Source: Larix kaempferi
Lineage: Eukaryota > Streptophyta > Pinopsida > Pinales > Pinaceae
Reading direction: 5' to 3'
DNA: 64,000 nucleotides
NCBI GenBank assembly: GCA_027924585.1
Contig: BSBM01001719.1
Location: forward strand, 32,532,001 to 32,596,000
The number at the start of each line of letters is the position of its first letter. Position 1 is the first letter of the stretch. Shown piece by piece: positions 54,648 through 64,000 of the stretch. The notes beneath the pieces are model-generated. The model ran no database searches, was not told the origin of the DNA, and saw nothing but the letters and a program-made list of their open reading frames with translations. Made by a program: the position numbers and the translations under genes.

Positions 54648-56711
54648 CATACATATCTTTGATTTCATTTTATTTTGATTTCTTATTAATCCATTTTCTA
54701 GACTCCTAAGCCCCTCCCATCATTGGATTTTTTCATTTGAGAGTCTGTTGGCTTGCCTGACTCTGTTTGGGATCAATATTGGACCTCTTACCTTTCATTT
54801 TTGGAGATTTATTTATTTATTTTGTTACTTGTTATTCACCTAACGCACCTGGGATGTACATGCCCGGCGCCACTGTACTTCTAGCGCATATATCTAGTAG
54901 AAACCTGCACCAATGGCGCCATTTTCCTGACTTCAGCCTGCGCCACTAGCACCATTCCCCTATGTACAGAGTGTGCCCGAACTCTGGTGCATAACAACAG
55001 AGTGCGCCAGCCTTCATTGCTTGGTGCCCAGTACAAATTTTTCTCCATTTTGATTTTTGGTCTAATTGACAAAGCTCTGTGTACTGCATATTACAGTCAC
55101 GGAGCCCCTAGACCCAACTTGTTTGTGTTTTGGTTTGATTTGATTGATTTGGGTTCTAAACTAGTCAAGCAAGCAACTTGGTAGTGGCGGGAAATTTCAA
55201 TCCCACATCCGCCTTCTCAATCTTGTAATCCCTGATCACATTACCATATCTATTTGACATGCTAGATCTGACTCCAAGACCCTTCCTACACTTAGTCATT
55301 GTGTTTTGGTTGACTTTGATTGATTTTGAGTGTTTTTTTAGTGTCTTTGAGTTCATTGAGTGCTCATCATTTTTTATTTGAGAGTTTTTGATTGATTAGA
55401 GTGCTATAGTTATTCTCTTATTTTATGCTCATAGATATGAAAATCATTACAGTTATCAGATTCCATTTTTGATATATGCATTGGAAAACCAAAGTGCTTC
55501 ATTATTTTGTTTTCGAGTTCATTGCTTGGAGACCATTGTAGAATTTCTCATGCTTTGGAAGTTTCCATTTATAATTCTTTAAAAAATTTGGAGAGGCAAT
55601 TGCTTTACTCTATTTTCTTAGTTGTGAAAGACAAGTCAATTATTTCTTTGAAAATCTAAGTGGATTCAAACTTTTATGAAGTATTCCAAAGATTAAAGGA
55701 TTCTTTGCATCTTTGATTTTCGTTGTGCTTTTTATCTCACTATTGTGGAAAGTTAGGATTATTGCATTCTAGGAAGGAATTCTTTCTTTTCATTATTGCT
55801 TAGATTCACTCTAGTTTTAAAATACAAAGAAATAGAAAAATATACTTGGATTTGGTGTGTTGATTTTCTTGTTTTGTTGAAAAAACGAAAAGACCACTTC
55901 TTTTATCTCTTCGTAGATTTTGAACTATAAGGGTGATTAGTTTTTTAACTCTCGGAACCAAGAAAATTTCTCCTTACCTTAGATAGCTTTCATCGAAATA
56001 AAAATAAAATCTGCACCTTCATGTAGTTAAGACTTGCATTATTTTTAAATCCCTGTCTACACCTCATGCATTCACCTAACCGCTTAGATAAATTTTACCA
56101 GTAGCATCAGGTTAAAACTTTCTAGTAACTTGTGTGATAAGTTAGTGATGTGTTCTGGCGTCATTAAACATGGAAGCTGTCATTATCTACCTGCATTGCA
56201 TTCCGGGGGCCTGTAGTTCTTCCACATACCAGCCGGTATATCGAATGAACTTTCACGTACCCTCGGGTATATAGAAAGGTACTTCACGTACTCGGTAGTA
56301 TATTGGAAGGCTCTTGTCGTACGGTTGCGCATTAGACACCACTACGGATTTGAGATCCCACATACCTTGAGTATATCCAGATATCCTTCTAGGATTCCTA
56401 TACCAACTGAGTTAACCTATTGGCCGTCTTGGCGTGGCAATACACCGAGAACAACACTCAAGGAGCTACTACACACGTACTTCAAGTAGTCGGGTTATAA
56501 GGTCAGGGGTACAGTCCTAATCCTCCCTGGTTAGTGTTATGAAAGATTGGGATGAGTATAACTGTTGGACCCTATTGTATATCGCGAGTTGCACCACCTT
56601 GAAAATCCTGTGAGGTTCCAGACTTTTGAATCCCCACCTGTCACATAAGTTTGCTTGCAGCTTTAGTCTGTGTAGATTCTAGATTGTTTTCTTTTCTTTT
56701 TGTATAGAAAG
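54648..56711 (+). other. gypsy leader, non-coding
   Basis: About 2 kb with no gene. GCGCCA/AGTGCGCCAG words recur at 54860-55005. A palindromic ~31-bp unit repeats near 56215-56320. A T-rich tract ending TTTGTATAG at 56707 may be a 3' splice site just before the gag frame. Confidence 0.55.
56215..56320 (+). repeat. three ~31-bp palindromic units
   Basis: Units ACATACCAGCCGGTATATCG, ACGTACCCTCGGGTATATAG and ACGTACTCGGTAGTATATTG begin about 31-32 bp apart. Each joins TACC/GGTA-like arms and is followed by (A)GAA.. ACTTC text. Confidence 0.6.
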
Positions 56712-59337
56712 CACTTAGGAGAAATGTTTCCTTGGTCATTTTTCCTGAGATACCTTTGAGACGATCCCGTCGGATCTTAAAATTGCCACCTGAATATCCC
56801 CTTAATCCAGAGGAGAACTTAGGTACAAATATGGATCAACCCACTGTGTCAATATCACATGAAGAAGAGAACTCCACTATGGAGTCAGAATCGAATTATT
56901 CAGCTCCCATGTGCTCACTAGCCACTTACCCTCCCAAATCAGTGACCATGGAACCATCTACCTCATCTAACACTACCTTCCATCATTCGTTGGAAGGTAG
57001 TCCCGAGTCTATGGATTATATTTTCAACCAACCCCGGGATGACCCTATATTGACAATCTTTGGTCCAACTGCATCCTTTTGGGACACCTCTCTAGGTCGT
57101 CATGTTTCTGATTTTGGGTTACTCTCGATTATCGAAACCACACATCGTCAATGGATTCCCAATGACGAGATTCTCACTCCATATTACAAGTAGATCAACC
57201 ATTTTTGACTGGAAGGCGAACAACTTAGGTGTAAGAGTCTCTCCCGCGGAAGAGACACTTCGAAAGTTCCCATCTTTCAACACACCCCTATTCATTCTTT
57301 ATATTTTGCTTCATGAGAAACACATGTATCCAACGTGACCACTTATGAACTAGGCCAACATTCATTTCCTACGATCACACCTTATAATCAGGTGACCAGT
57401 TCTACACTCCTTTTGACTCCAAAAACTGAAGGACAACCTTCAAACACTACTAAATCTACTCCTGGAACGCTTCCACCACCTCCCCCACCTCAAAATTCGA
57501 GGGGAGGATATAGTTGACCTTTTAACTATATTATGAGCAGCACTCCTCCTGTACTTAGTAATTACCAATCAAACGCGAGTCAACCATCAATCAGTGGTCA
57601 ACACATAGTTATTGGGAACACCCCTGTATGTGGGAAATTATTGACTGGGGGGAAACCCCTAGTTAGTGGCCACAGTGTAAGTGGAGGACATCCAATTTAT
57701 AATACAATTGGCATCTCTTTACCATTCATGGGACAAACCATGGGAACACATCATGTTGGGGGACCGTCTATTTCAACCCAATCACCATGGAGTTACATGT
57801 ATCCAGGTAATATTAACCCTGTACCAGGACAAAACTATCCAGGGAACCTTTTCCCCAGAGTACCTTATCCCAGAAACACAAACACTCCATGGCGACACCA
57901 TAATGTTCCATCGATTAGACCTCCAGGCGATGAACCTTCCCCACCGGCCCCACCACATATCTCACCACATCCACCACCATCTGTCCCACCACACATCCCT
58001 CTGGAGGAGGAGGGCCTCCACCTTATTCAAGGGGGGGGGGAGGGAGGGCGTCCCTCCACCATATGGCGGAGGACCACCCCATTCTGGAGGAGGAGGTCCC
58101 CCACCTTCCGGAGGAGGCCCACCCCATTCTAGAGGAGGCAGACCACCTTTTGGTGGAGGCCCACCTCATTCTGGTAGAGGGGGATCCCCACATTTTGGTG
58201 AAGGACCACCTCATTCCGGCAACAGAGTACCACCTCATTTCGGTGGTGGAGGACCCCCTCCTTCGGGCATAATCCCACCCTATTATGGAGGAGTACCTCC
58301 ATCAGGTCCACCCCCTATTGCAGGAATCCAACCCCCAAATGGACAATTTCCTATAGGAGGACCATACGATCAGTCCATCCATGGTCCTACTAGTACGTCG
58401 ATGCCTTATCAATACTACCAGTATCTGCAGCCAAACCAACAGTTTCCATTTCTTGCTACATTAGATCTGCCATACCTGTATCATTTGACCAACGATCCTA
58501 TCCATCATGGTTATAATTGGCCTGCCATTCCGGTGAAGTTACCATCTGATATTCCGAAGTTTGATGGTAAACCCGATGAATATCCGAAGAACCACGTGAT
58601 AACATACCATTTATGGTGTTCATCCAATTCCTTAATGGATAACTCTATCTGTTTGAGGTTATTTCAGAGGGCCCTCACCAGCACAGCTGCCAAGTGGTAC
58701 ATCTAATTAACACCCCACTCATTTTCCGATTTTTTTTCTTTAGCTATGTCATTTTTTACTCATTTCCAGTTACCCATTCGCTACGAAACTGGTACGGACA
58801 TGCTGACTACTCTTCGCCAAACCACCACCACTCACATTTCTGAACATATTCATGAGTGGCGGAGGAGATGACGTCTCATCAAAGCTCCCATTCCAAAACA
58901 AATCTTGGTTGACTAGTTTACGAAGTGTCTCTTACCCATCGTAGCTAAAGACGTTATCCATGGGTGGGGTCGTCACCGAAGAACAAGCTATAGCTCGTGC
59001 CTAGTACTTAGACCTTGTTTATGCTCAATCTGGAACATTATCTGATATTGTCCCTGACACCCCCCTCCCTACCTATGACCCAACAAAACCACCCACGGGA
59101 CCTGATCATTCCAATGGAATTATTGGTTCCATTCACTCTCAGCCTTCTACTCAAACTAGTGGATTATCGAACCATCATGGTTCCTCTCCACCCTCAACAT
59201 AGACTGGGAGCAACACCACCAAACCAGCTACTCCTATGACCAATGACAAAGTGAATTCAGTGCAATCTGCTTCACCTCAGAAAACTAGTGGTAAAAAGAA
59301 GACCAAAGGAAAATCCAAGAAGTCTTCCAACCAGTAG
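56712..59337 (+). pseudogene. Tat/Ogre-like gypsy gag
   Basis: One frame runs from about 56712 to 58030, with a basic patch PLRRSRRILKLPPEYP, a Ser/Thr-rich part, a Pro-rich stretch and GQTMGTHHVGGPS. A run of ten G near 58030 then shifts frame, and the second frame continues through a Pro/Gly repeat (GGGPPHSGGGGPPPSGGG) to the gag core KFDGKPDEYPKNHVITYH and LRLFQRALTSTAAKWYI. After a TAA at 58704 the text goes on (LPIRYETGTDMLTTLRQ) with more stops, ending in a Lys-rich tail at 59337. Stops at 57193 and 57517 also break it. Function: capsid, RNA packaging. Confidence 0.75.
58060..58285 (+). repeat. Pro/Gly minisatellite in gypsy gag
   Basis: Repeated GGAGG(A/T)CC(A/C)CC(A/T)CATTC(T/C)GG-like units of about 24-30 bp encode GGGPPHSG. 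Opposite-strand Trp/Arg-rich frames are shadows. Confidence 0.75.
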
Positions 59338-59973
59338 TGTTAAATTTTCAGAATTTACTTCAATCTGATCTAGGATCTTAACTGAGAGAACAACATGTAC
59401 AGCAAATCTACAGCATATCAATCATGGACACAGTAATGCAAGCACACAAGAGACATAGAGTTTACTTGGGGAAAACCATAAAGGTGAAAAACCCCAATAA
59501 CTTCCTCAGAGATAGATAGAGCAATGATACAACCAGAATACAAGAGATAGTCTTCTTCTAGCAGCAGAGCCTCCTCCTCCACAAGTGCGCCACTCTCCAA
59601 AGTGTGAGTGAGTGAATAGAATGATAAAATAGAGATCTCCCGATCTCTATTTATACTAGACTTGACTTTCCTAATAACCTTTACTAGGTTGGCCTTAACT
59701 TAACCACATAACACAATGCTGACTGGGCCGACACCCAATAGGGTGGTCTAATAACCCTTTGACCCACATGGCCGACCCCCACTAGGGTGGTCTAGTAACC
59801 CTTTGACCCACATGACTTGTATAGGGTCGACCCGAACAAGGTGGTCTAATAACCCATCAAGTATAAGTTACGACACTTACAATATAAATGATGACACTTC
59901 CGTATAGAGGAATAATAACATCTCTATAGGAATACAATATACATATATGTGAAATACATTCCGAAGTTACATA
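59338..59973 (-). repeat. H4 3' LTR
   Basis: 636 bp. Minus strand TGTTGATGTATATG...TTTAACA. Has an extra duplicated block near 59735-59860 (GGCCGACCC...GGTGGTCTA, three times). TATA hairpin at 59627-59652. Confidence 0.9.
59627..59652 (-). promoter_or_regulatory. H4 3' LTR TATA-box hairpin
   Basis: AAATAGAGATC (59627-59637), loop TCCC, GATCTCTATTT (59642-59652), perfect 11-bp stem. Same stem as H1, different loop. Confidence 0.85.
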
Positions 59974-59989
59974 TACATCAACACTCCCT
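59974..59989 (-). other. H4 polypurine tract
   Basis: Same sequence as in H1 and H2, directly before the 3' LTR. Confidence 0.85.
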
Positions 59990-60800
59990 CTTAACTAGGA
60001 AGGTATTTCTCGACACACGTCTTCTAGCACAAGTCATCTTCTCTGGATCATCATCACTGGATAATCGTCATCGAGTCATCATCATCGTCACTGTTGCTGC
60101 TATATCAATCAATCTCTGAATCTACTCGTCATAGGAAGTTCTACAGAGCCAGTCCTTTTTCATACTGGATGTAGGCCCACCACCTGCAGGTCTTCATCAT
60201 CTGTGCGAACGGTCTGATAGAGGTGGCCTCTCAGGACTAATTTTATGTGCGGATGCAATAACGGAAAGAGCATCCCAGGAACATTTATGTGCCTAAGCAC
60301 GACCGGCAAGATCTCCCAGGACTGATTACATGCATATCCTCCACAATACCTTTAAAGAGCATCCCAGGAACATTTATGTGCCGCAGCACGACCAGCAAGA
60401 TCTCTAAAGAGCATCCCAGGACTTATTACGAGCACACAGCTCAACCTCTCAGATCTCCAGGACTGATTACATGTGGATAGAAAAAACCTTTAAAGAGCAT
60501 CCCAAGAACATTTATGTGCCGCAGCACGACCGACAAGATCTCTAAAGAGCATCCCAGGACTAATTACGAGCACACAGCTCAACCTCTCGGATCTCCAGGA
60601 CTGATTACATGTCTCCGTAGTAATACCTCATCCCAGGACTGATTACGAGCACACAGCTCAACCTATCGGATATCTGAGGACTGATTACATACTACATAGC
60701 AATACCGGAAAGAGTATCCCAGGAACATTTATGTGCCACAGCACAACCGACAAGATCTCCCAGGACTGATTACATGCTATTTGCATAACCTGCCACGTAT
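59990..60800 (-). repeat. H4 3' UTR array A variant
   Basis: Tandem array from about 60225: AAAGAGCATCCCAGGA, ACATTTATGTGC, GCACGACCG(A/G)CAAGATCTC and CAGGACTGATTACATG in varying order. Related to array A of H1/H2 but with new unit types. Confidence 0.8.
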
Positions 60801-61431
60801 CATCTCTGACCTCCAAGTATCAACATGATACTCATGATCCAATGGATCATCATCGCACAAAGCATCATCCTGATGCTCATGATCACACTGATCATCATCA
60901 CGGTACCATCCTGATACATATCATCTGGAGCAACACCCTGAAGCTTGTCATCATGATCATCCTGATCATACAATGCATCCACCTGATGCATACCAAGTAT
61001 CTACCTGATACATATCATCATACATGATCCATCTGATCATACAGTGTATCCACCTGATACAAATACAAATACATGATACATATCGACATACATGATCTAC
61101 TTGATCATACAATGTATCCACCTGATACATATACAGATACATGGTCCAAGCATCCAACATGATGCATATACAAAATACATACAAATGATCCAACCGATCA
61201 TATCCAGCATCCAACATGATGCGTACATACATATACATATAAATGATCCAACTGATCATATCCAGCATCCAACATGATGCGTACATACATATACATATAA
61301 ATGATCCAACTGATCATACAAAGCAGAAACTAGAACATCATCCCGATGCTCATCATCCAGCGCTTACATCCACAGCCATGTGAAGGATCCTCCTTCCAAC
61401 ATGCTTGGAATGGCTTCAGCAAATGTGTCCA
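60801..61431 (-). repeat. H4 3' UTR array B, mini-hairpins
   Basis: For example AGCATC-ATCCT-GATGCT (60861-60877) and ATGATC-ACACT-GATCAT (60879-60895), then TGTATC-CACCT-GATACA near 61114. The last part (61180-61320) has ~60-bp near-identical units joining GCATC-CAACAT-GATGC and ATGATC-CAACT-GATCAT. Ends before the RNase H stop. Confidence 0.83.
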
Positions 61432-62118
61432 TCACTTCTTCCTCGAAGTGTCGTCGATCTGAAGAACACCAAGCCTCTCCCTGAAGTATTCGAACTTCAT
61501 TCTAGCTAGTGGCTTCGTCAGTACATCTGCAATCTGCTCGTCCGTCGCAACATACAGGAGCTTCACATCTCCTCTCTGCACCATATCCCTGATATAGTGA
61601 TATTTGATCTCTATGTGTTTTGACTTGTCATGAAACATTGGGTTCTCGGATAGCTTCACACAACTCTGGTTATCACAAAAGATACCAGAAGCATCCAACG
61701 GGAGATCAAATAACTCAAACAGTAGTTTTCGTAGCCATACTGCCTCACAACTAGCTAAATAGGATGCAACATACTCTGCCTCAGTTGTACTCAGTGCTAC
61801 GCAGGAATGCTTCCTGCTAAACCAAGAGATCACACCTGATCCCATACTGAATCAGTATCCAAATGTGCTCTTCCTATCTGCAGCACTACCAGCCCAATCT
61901 AAATCAACATAACCCTGCAGGTTAAACTTTTAATTCGCTTCATACTTGAGCCCATAATCCACTGTACCCTTCAGGTACCTCAGATCGTGCTTTACAGCAA
62001 CCAGGTGAACATCTCTTGGATCCGTCAGGAATTGGATCAATGTGTTCACTGCAAACCAAATATCTGGTCTCGTGTTCGTCAGGTACATAGAGGACCCAAA
62101 CATCTGACGATACATCAT
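61432..62118 (-). pseudogene. H4 RNase H and RT C-terminus
   Basis: Frames 62118-61930 and 61845-61432: FGSSMYLTNTRPDIWFAVN, LRYLKGTVDYGLKYEAN, then MGSGVISWFSRKHS, LSTTEAEYVAS (Glu), FCDNQSCVKLSENP (Asp), EQIADVLTKPLARMKFEYF. The SDWAG region between is broken by stops. The core RNase H is readable. Confidence 0.85.
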
Positions 62119-62935
62119 GACATCAACCGGATCAGATGAAGCATCACACAGAAGCTTTAGTTTCTATGCCATAGATGTGGCCATAGCCTTGCAGTCCATC
62201 ATCCCAAACCTCTTCAGGATCTCTACTTCATACTTCCCTTGTCCAAGGAAGATTCCATCTTCACTCTGCCACACCTCCATGCCAAAAACAAATAGTGCAT
62301 CATCCCCAAGTTCTTCATCTCAAACTTGGTAGCAAGCTTCCGCTGCGTGTCGGCAATCAATCTATCCTCACCTGTAACAAACAAGTCATCCACATACAAA
62401 AGTAGTATCACTGGCTTTCCTTCCTCAACCTTGTAGTAAAGGTTGGAATCCGCTTTACTCTTGGTAAAGCCCAAACTGGATAGAAAGTTGTCTATCCTAC
62501 CATACCAAGTTCTGCATGTATATGACTCCCTTTCATGTGTCTCAGAACCAAGTGGCTGCACCACATACACTTCTTCTTCAACCACACCATTCAAGAAAGT
62601 TATCTTGAAATCCATCTGGTGTATCTTCCACTTCATCACTGTATCCAGAGCAAGTACTGATCTAATGGAATTGAATCTGGCTACAGGAGCAAAAGTCTCT
62701 ATGCTACTATCTGCAACATACTTGATCTTGTAGATCCTCTTGGAAGTCACTACAGACTCCCCTTTAGGTCTTGGTACTGCATCCCAAACATCTTCATGAT
62801 CGACTAGTACTCCTTGATCATGGCATTCTTCTTAGATCCTGGGAACTTCAATATCTTCAATATTTTGAATAGATAACTTTGTTGTTGAACAAATGTTGTA
62901 GTCCTTCTTTTGTAGGTGATGGCATACGATCTTTC
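62119..62935 (-). pseudogene. H4 reverse transcriptase, two small deletions
   Basis: Frame 62750-62223 holds VARFNSIRSVLAL, HQMDFKITFLNG (palm A Asp to Asn-type change not seen; D kept), RTWYGRIDNFLSS and LLLYVDDLFVTG with both Asp. Compared with H2, the KARLVARGFSQ segment and the KKSLYGLKQAP block are deleted. Upstream text reads a damaged EYQSIMK block, then the same ~35-codon stretch as in H1 next to the intron-like block. Confidence 0.83.
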
Positions 62936-63349
62936 CTACACAACAAGTTAAATTGCATGATTAGAAAACATCTCATAGTTTTCAGAACAAATTCTTACAC
63001 ATAAAGAAATATGTCATACAGTCATGCAATTATCTTAGCCAATGCTTCAATACAACATTTATCCATATCCCGTAACTTTCTATATGCCTTCCAATCTCTA
63101 CCAGAACATTGTTAAGAGTGTGCACAACTCCCAACATGTCAACAAAGAGGTTTCATTCTAGATAAGTAGCAATGGAATGTTGTACAGTGCCATAGGCCAC
63201 TTACCCATGTATATTAGTAGTATACTGTTCATCAATGCAACTATTATAATATGCATAATACACAACCTAATTCTAGGAACATCAGTATATACAATATTGA
63301 ACAGTATTATTTAAACAATAAAATATGCAAGTAATGACAATTCAAATAC
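62936..63349 (-). other. H4 intron-like non-coding block
   Basis: 414 bp, homologous to those of H1 and H3; minus strand GTATTT...TTTAACTTGTTGTGTAG, followed by GAAAGATCGTATGCC. Confidence 0.6.
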
Positions 63350-63570
63350 TTATCTTTGTTTATTTGTTGGGTTGACTTCCTCTCGGTCTTTGCTTCTTTT
63401 CTGCAACTCCATTCTGATGTGGATTGTGAGAAGTGGTCAACTCCCTCTGAATATCTGCATCCTTGCAGAAACTACTGAAGTGTGCTCCTTCTTGATCTTT
63501 GCTTCCTTGCAGGAACAACTAGAGTGTCCTCCCTCTTGATCTTTGCTTCCTGGATTTCTTTTCCTTGAAC
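63350..63570 (-). pseudogene. H4 integrase-derived patchwork
   Basis: Minus strand repeats of GGAAGCAAAGATCAAGA(G/A)GGAG and CCTGCAAGGA(T/A)GCA, plus a piece encoding a worn NPHQNGVAEK-like part of the integrase catalytic block. The whole integrase is absent. Confidence 0.6.
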
Positions 63571-64000
63571 TTATATCCATCCTTAATCACTATGCATGCT
63601 TATTAGTATCATCATTGTGTTATCATTGAGGTCTCATACATAATCGTACATTCATTAGTATATTCGTAATACAATAATCTTAAGCATGTATAGTCATGAT
63701 CATTTCAAACAGAAATAATAAGCATTTCAAGGTTTATATATGACTCTTATGGTTAGTCATATCATAAATTAAAGTAAGAAACATAATATTCCTAAACCCG
63801 TGATTACTCAAACCTACACCTTCATGATTCTTCTGGTTAGTCATATCATCAATTATGGTAAGAAGCATAATATGCACACAACCCTGACTATTCAAACCTA
63901 TGAATTCATGAATAATCATTATCAACAACACAACAGTATAAGATCCTAACACAAGGTAGGATTCTAGCTTGATATAGGAAAAACATACCTGGATTAGCAT
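63571..64000 (-). other. H4 non-coding region shared with H3
   Basis: Homologous to H3 46195-46560, with an internal duplication (GGTTAGTCATATCAT at 63751 and 63836). A CAG|GTATGT-type site near 63985 is conserved with H3 46540. Confidence 0.6.

Larger units (their letters stand above)
54265..59337 (+). mobile_element. Tat/Ogre-like Ty3/gypsy element, 5' part
   Basis: A primer site close to that of Tat/Ogre elements (54629-54647) is followed by a 2-kb leader and a gypsy gag. Protease, integrase and RT would lie to the right but H4 enters at 59338 and runs out of the window. The LTR should end near 54624; its start was not located. Confidence 0.65.
59338..64000 (-). mobile_element. H4, Ty1/copia element, runs past window edge
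   Basis: Left end with 636-bp 3' LTR and polypurine tract. Preceding 5-mer AGTAG (59333-59337); its partner lies outside. Minus strand: arrays, RNase H, deleted RT, intron-like block, integrase-derived pieces and the non-coding region shared with H3. At least the visible part lacks gag and integrase, so it is another non-autonomous form. It lies at the end of the gypsy gag. Confidence 0.88.

Noticed and set aside
58023-58311. Trp/Arg-rich minus-strand frames
   Set aside because: Complement of the Pro/Gly minisatellite in gypsy gag.
1-64000. tRNA, rRNA, host protein genes
   Set aside because: Looked for by eye (tRNA-like arms, conserved housekeeping motifs); nothing credible. The TGGTATCAGAGC sites are primer sites, not tRNA genes.

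Overview
The window is intergenic heterochromatin of a land plant. Everything recognisable is transposable-element sequence: Ty1/copia and Ty3/gypsy LTR retrotransposons, L1-type LINEs with an RNase H domain, and AT-rich filler. Initiator-Met primer sites (TGGTATCAGAGC), copia and LINE proteins of plant type, deep nesting and heavy decay fit a large-genome seed plant, possibly a gymnosperm; that placement is a guess. I see no host protein gene, tRNA or rRNA. || Layout. 1-505 LTR-like fragment; 506-3010 decayed LINE-A (+); 3016-4480 microsatellites and a degenerate ~100-bp repeat; 4614-6558 long LTR with primer site (-); 6559-8941 unassigned, ending as an LTR end with primer site (+); 8960-14310 LINE-B (+); 14311-16875 truncated copia (-); 16876-26773 non-coding interior of an LTR element, split by copia H1 (17821-24930, -); 26774-54264 probable long LTR of that element, split by a Tnt1/Tork-like copia T1 (27501-52300, +). 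T1 is itself split by H2 (28869-41467, -) and H3 (41943-48983, -), and the 5' LTR of H2 is split by a 5.36-kb insert S1 (35820-41182). A Tat/Ogre-like gypsy 5' region with gag follows (54265-59337), cut by H4 (59338 to beyond 64000, -). Insertions H1, H2, H3 and S1 have perfect 5-bp target duplications (ATTAT, GATAA, GCTAC, AGTGA); T1 has a 4/5 match. || Working logic. H1-H4 are one copia superfamily sharing LTR layout, primer site, leader and pol. H2 is nearly complete (gag-protease-integrase-RT-RNase H with scattered stops); H1 and H4 are internally deleted; H3 keeps only RT/RNase H relics. They share three unusual non-coding traits: a perfect or near-perfect hairpin at the LTR TATA box whose stem differs between copies by compensating changes; a very long 3' untranslated region built of stacked tandem arrays, one made of mini-hairpins with changing stems and a similar loop; and, in H1, H3 and H4, a ~410-bp intron-like block between the integrase and RT regions. 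|| The most novel-looking coding content is S1, a TG...CA insertion with no recognisable gag-pol that carries a promoter, a candidate 464-bp leader intron and a decayed reading frame of about 1,025 codons with a long coiled-coil part and no function I can name.
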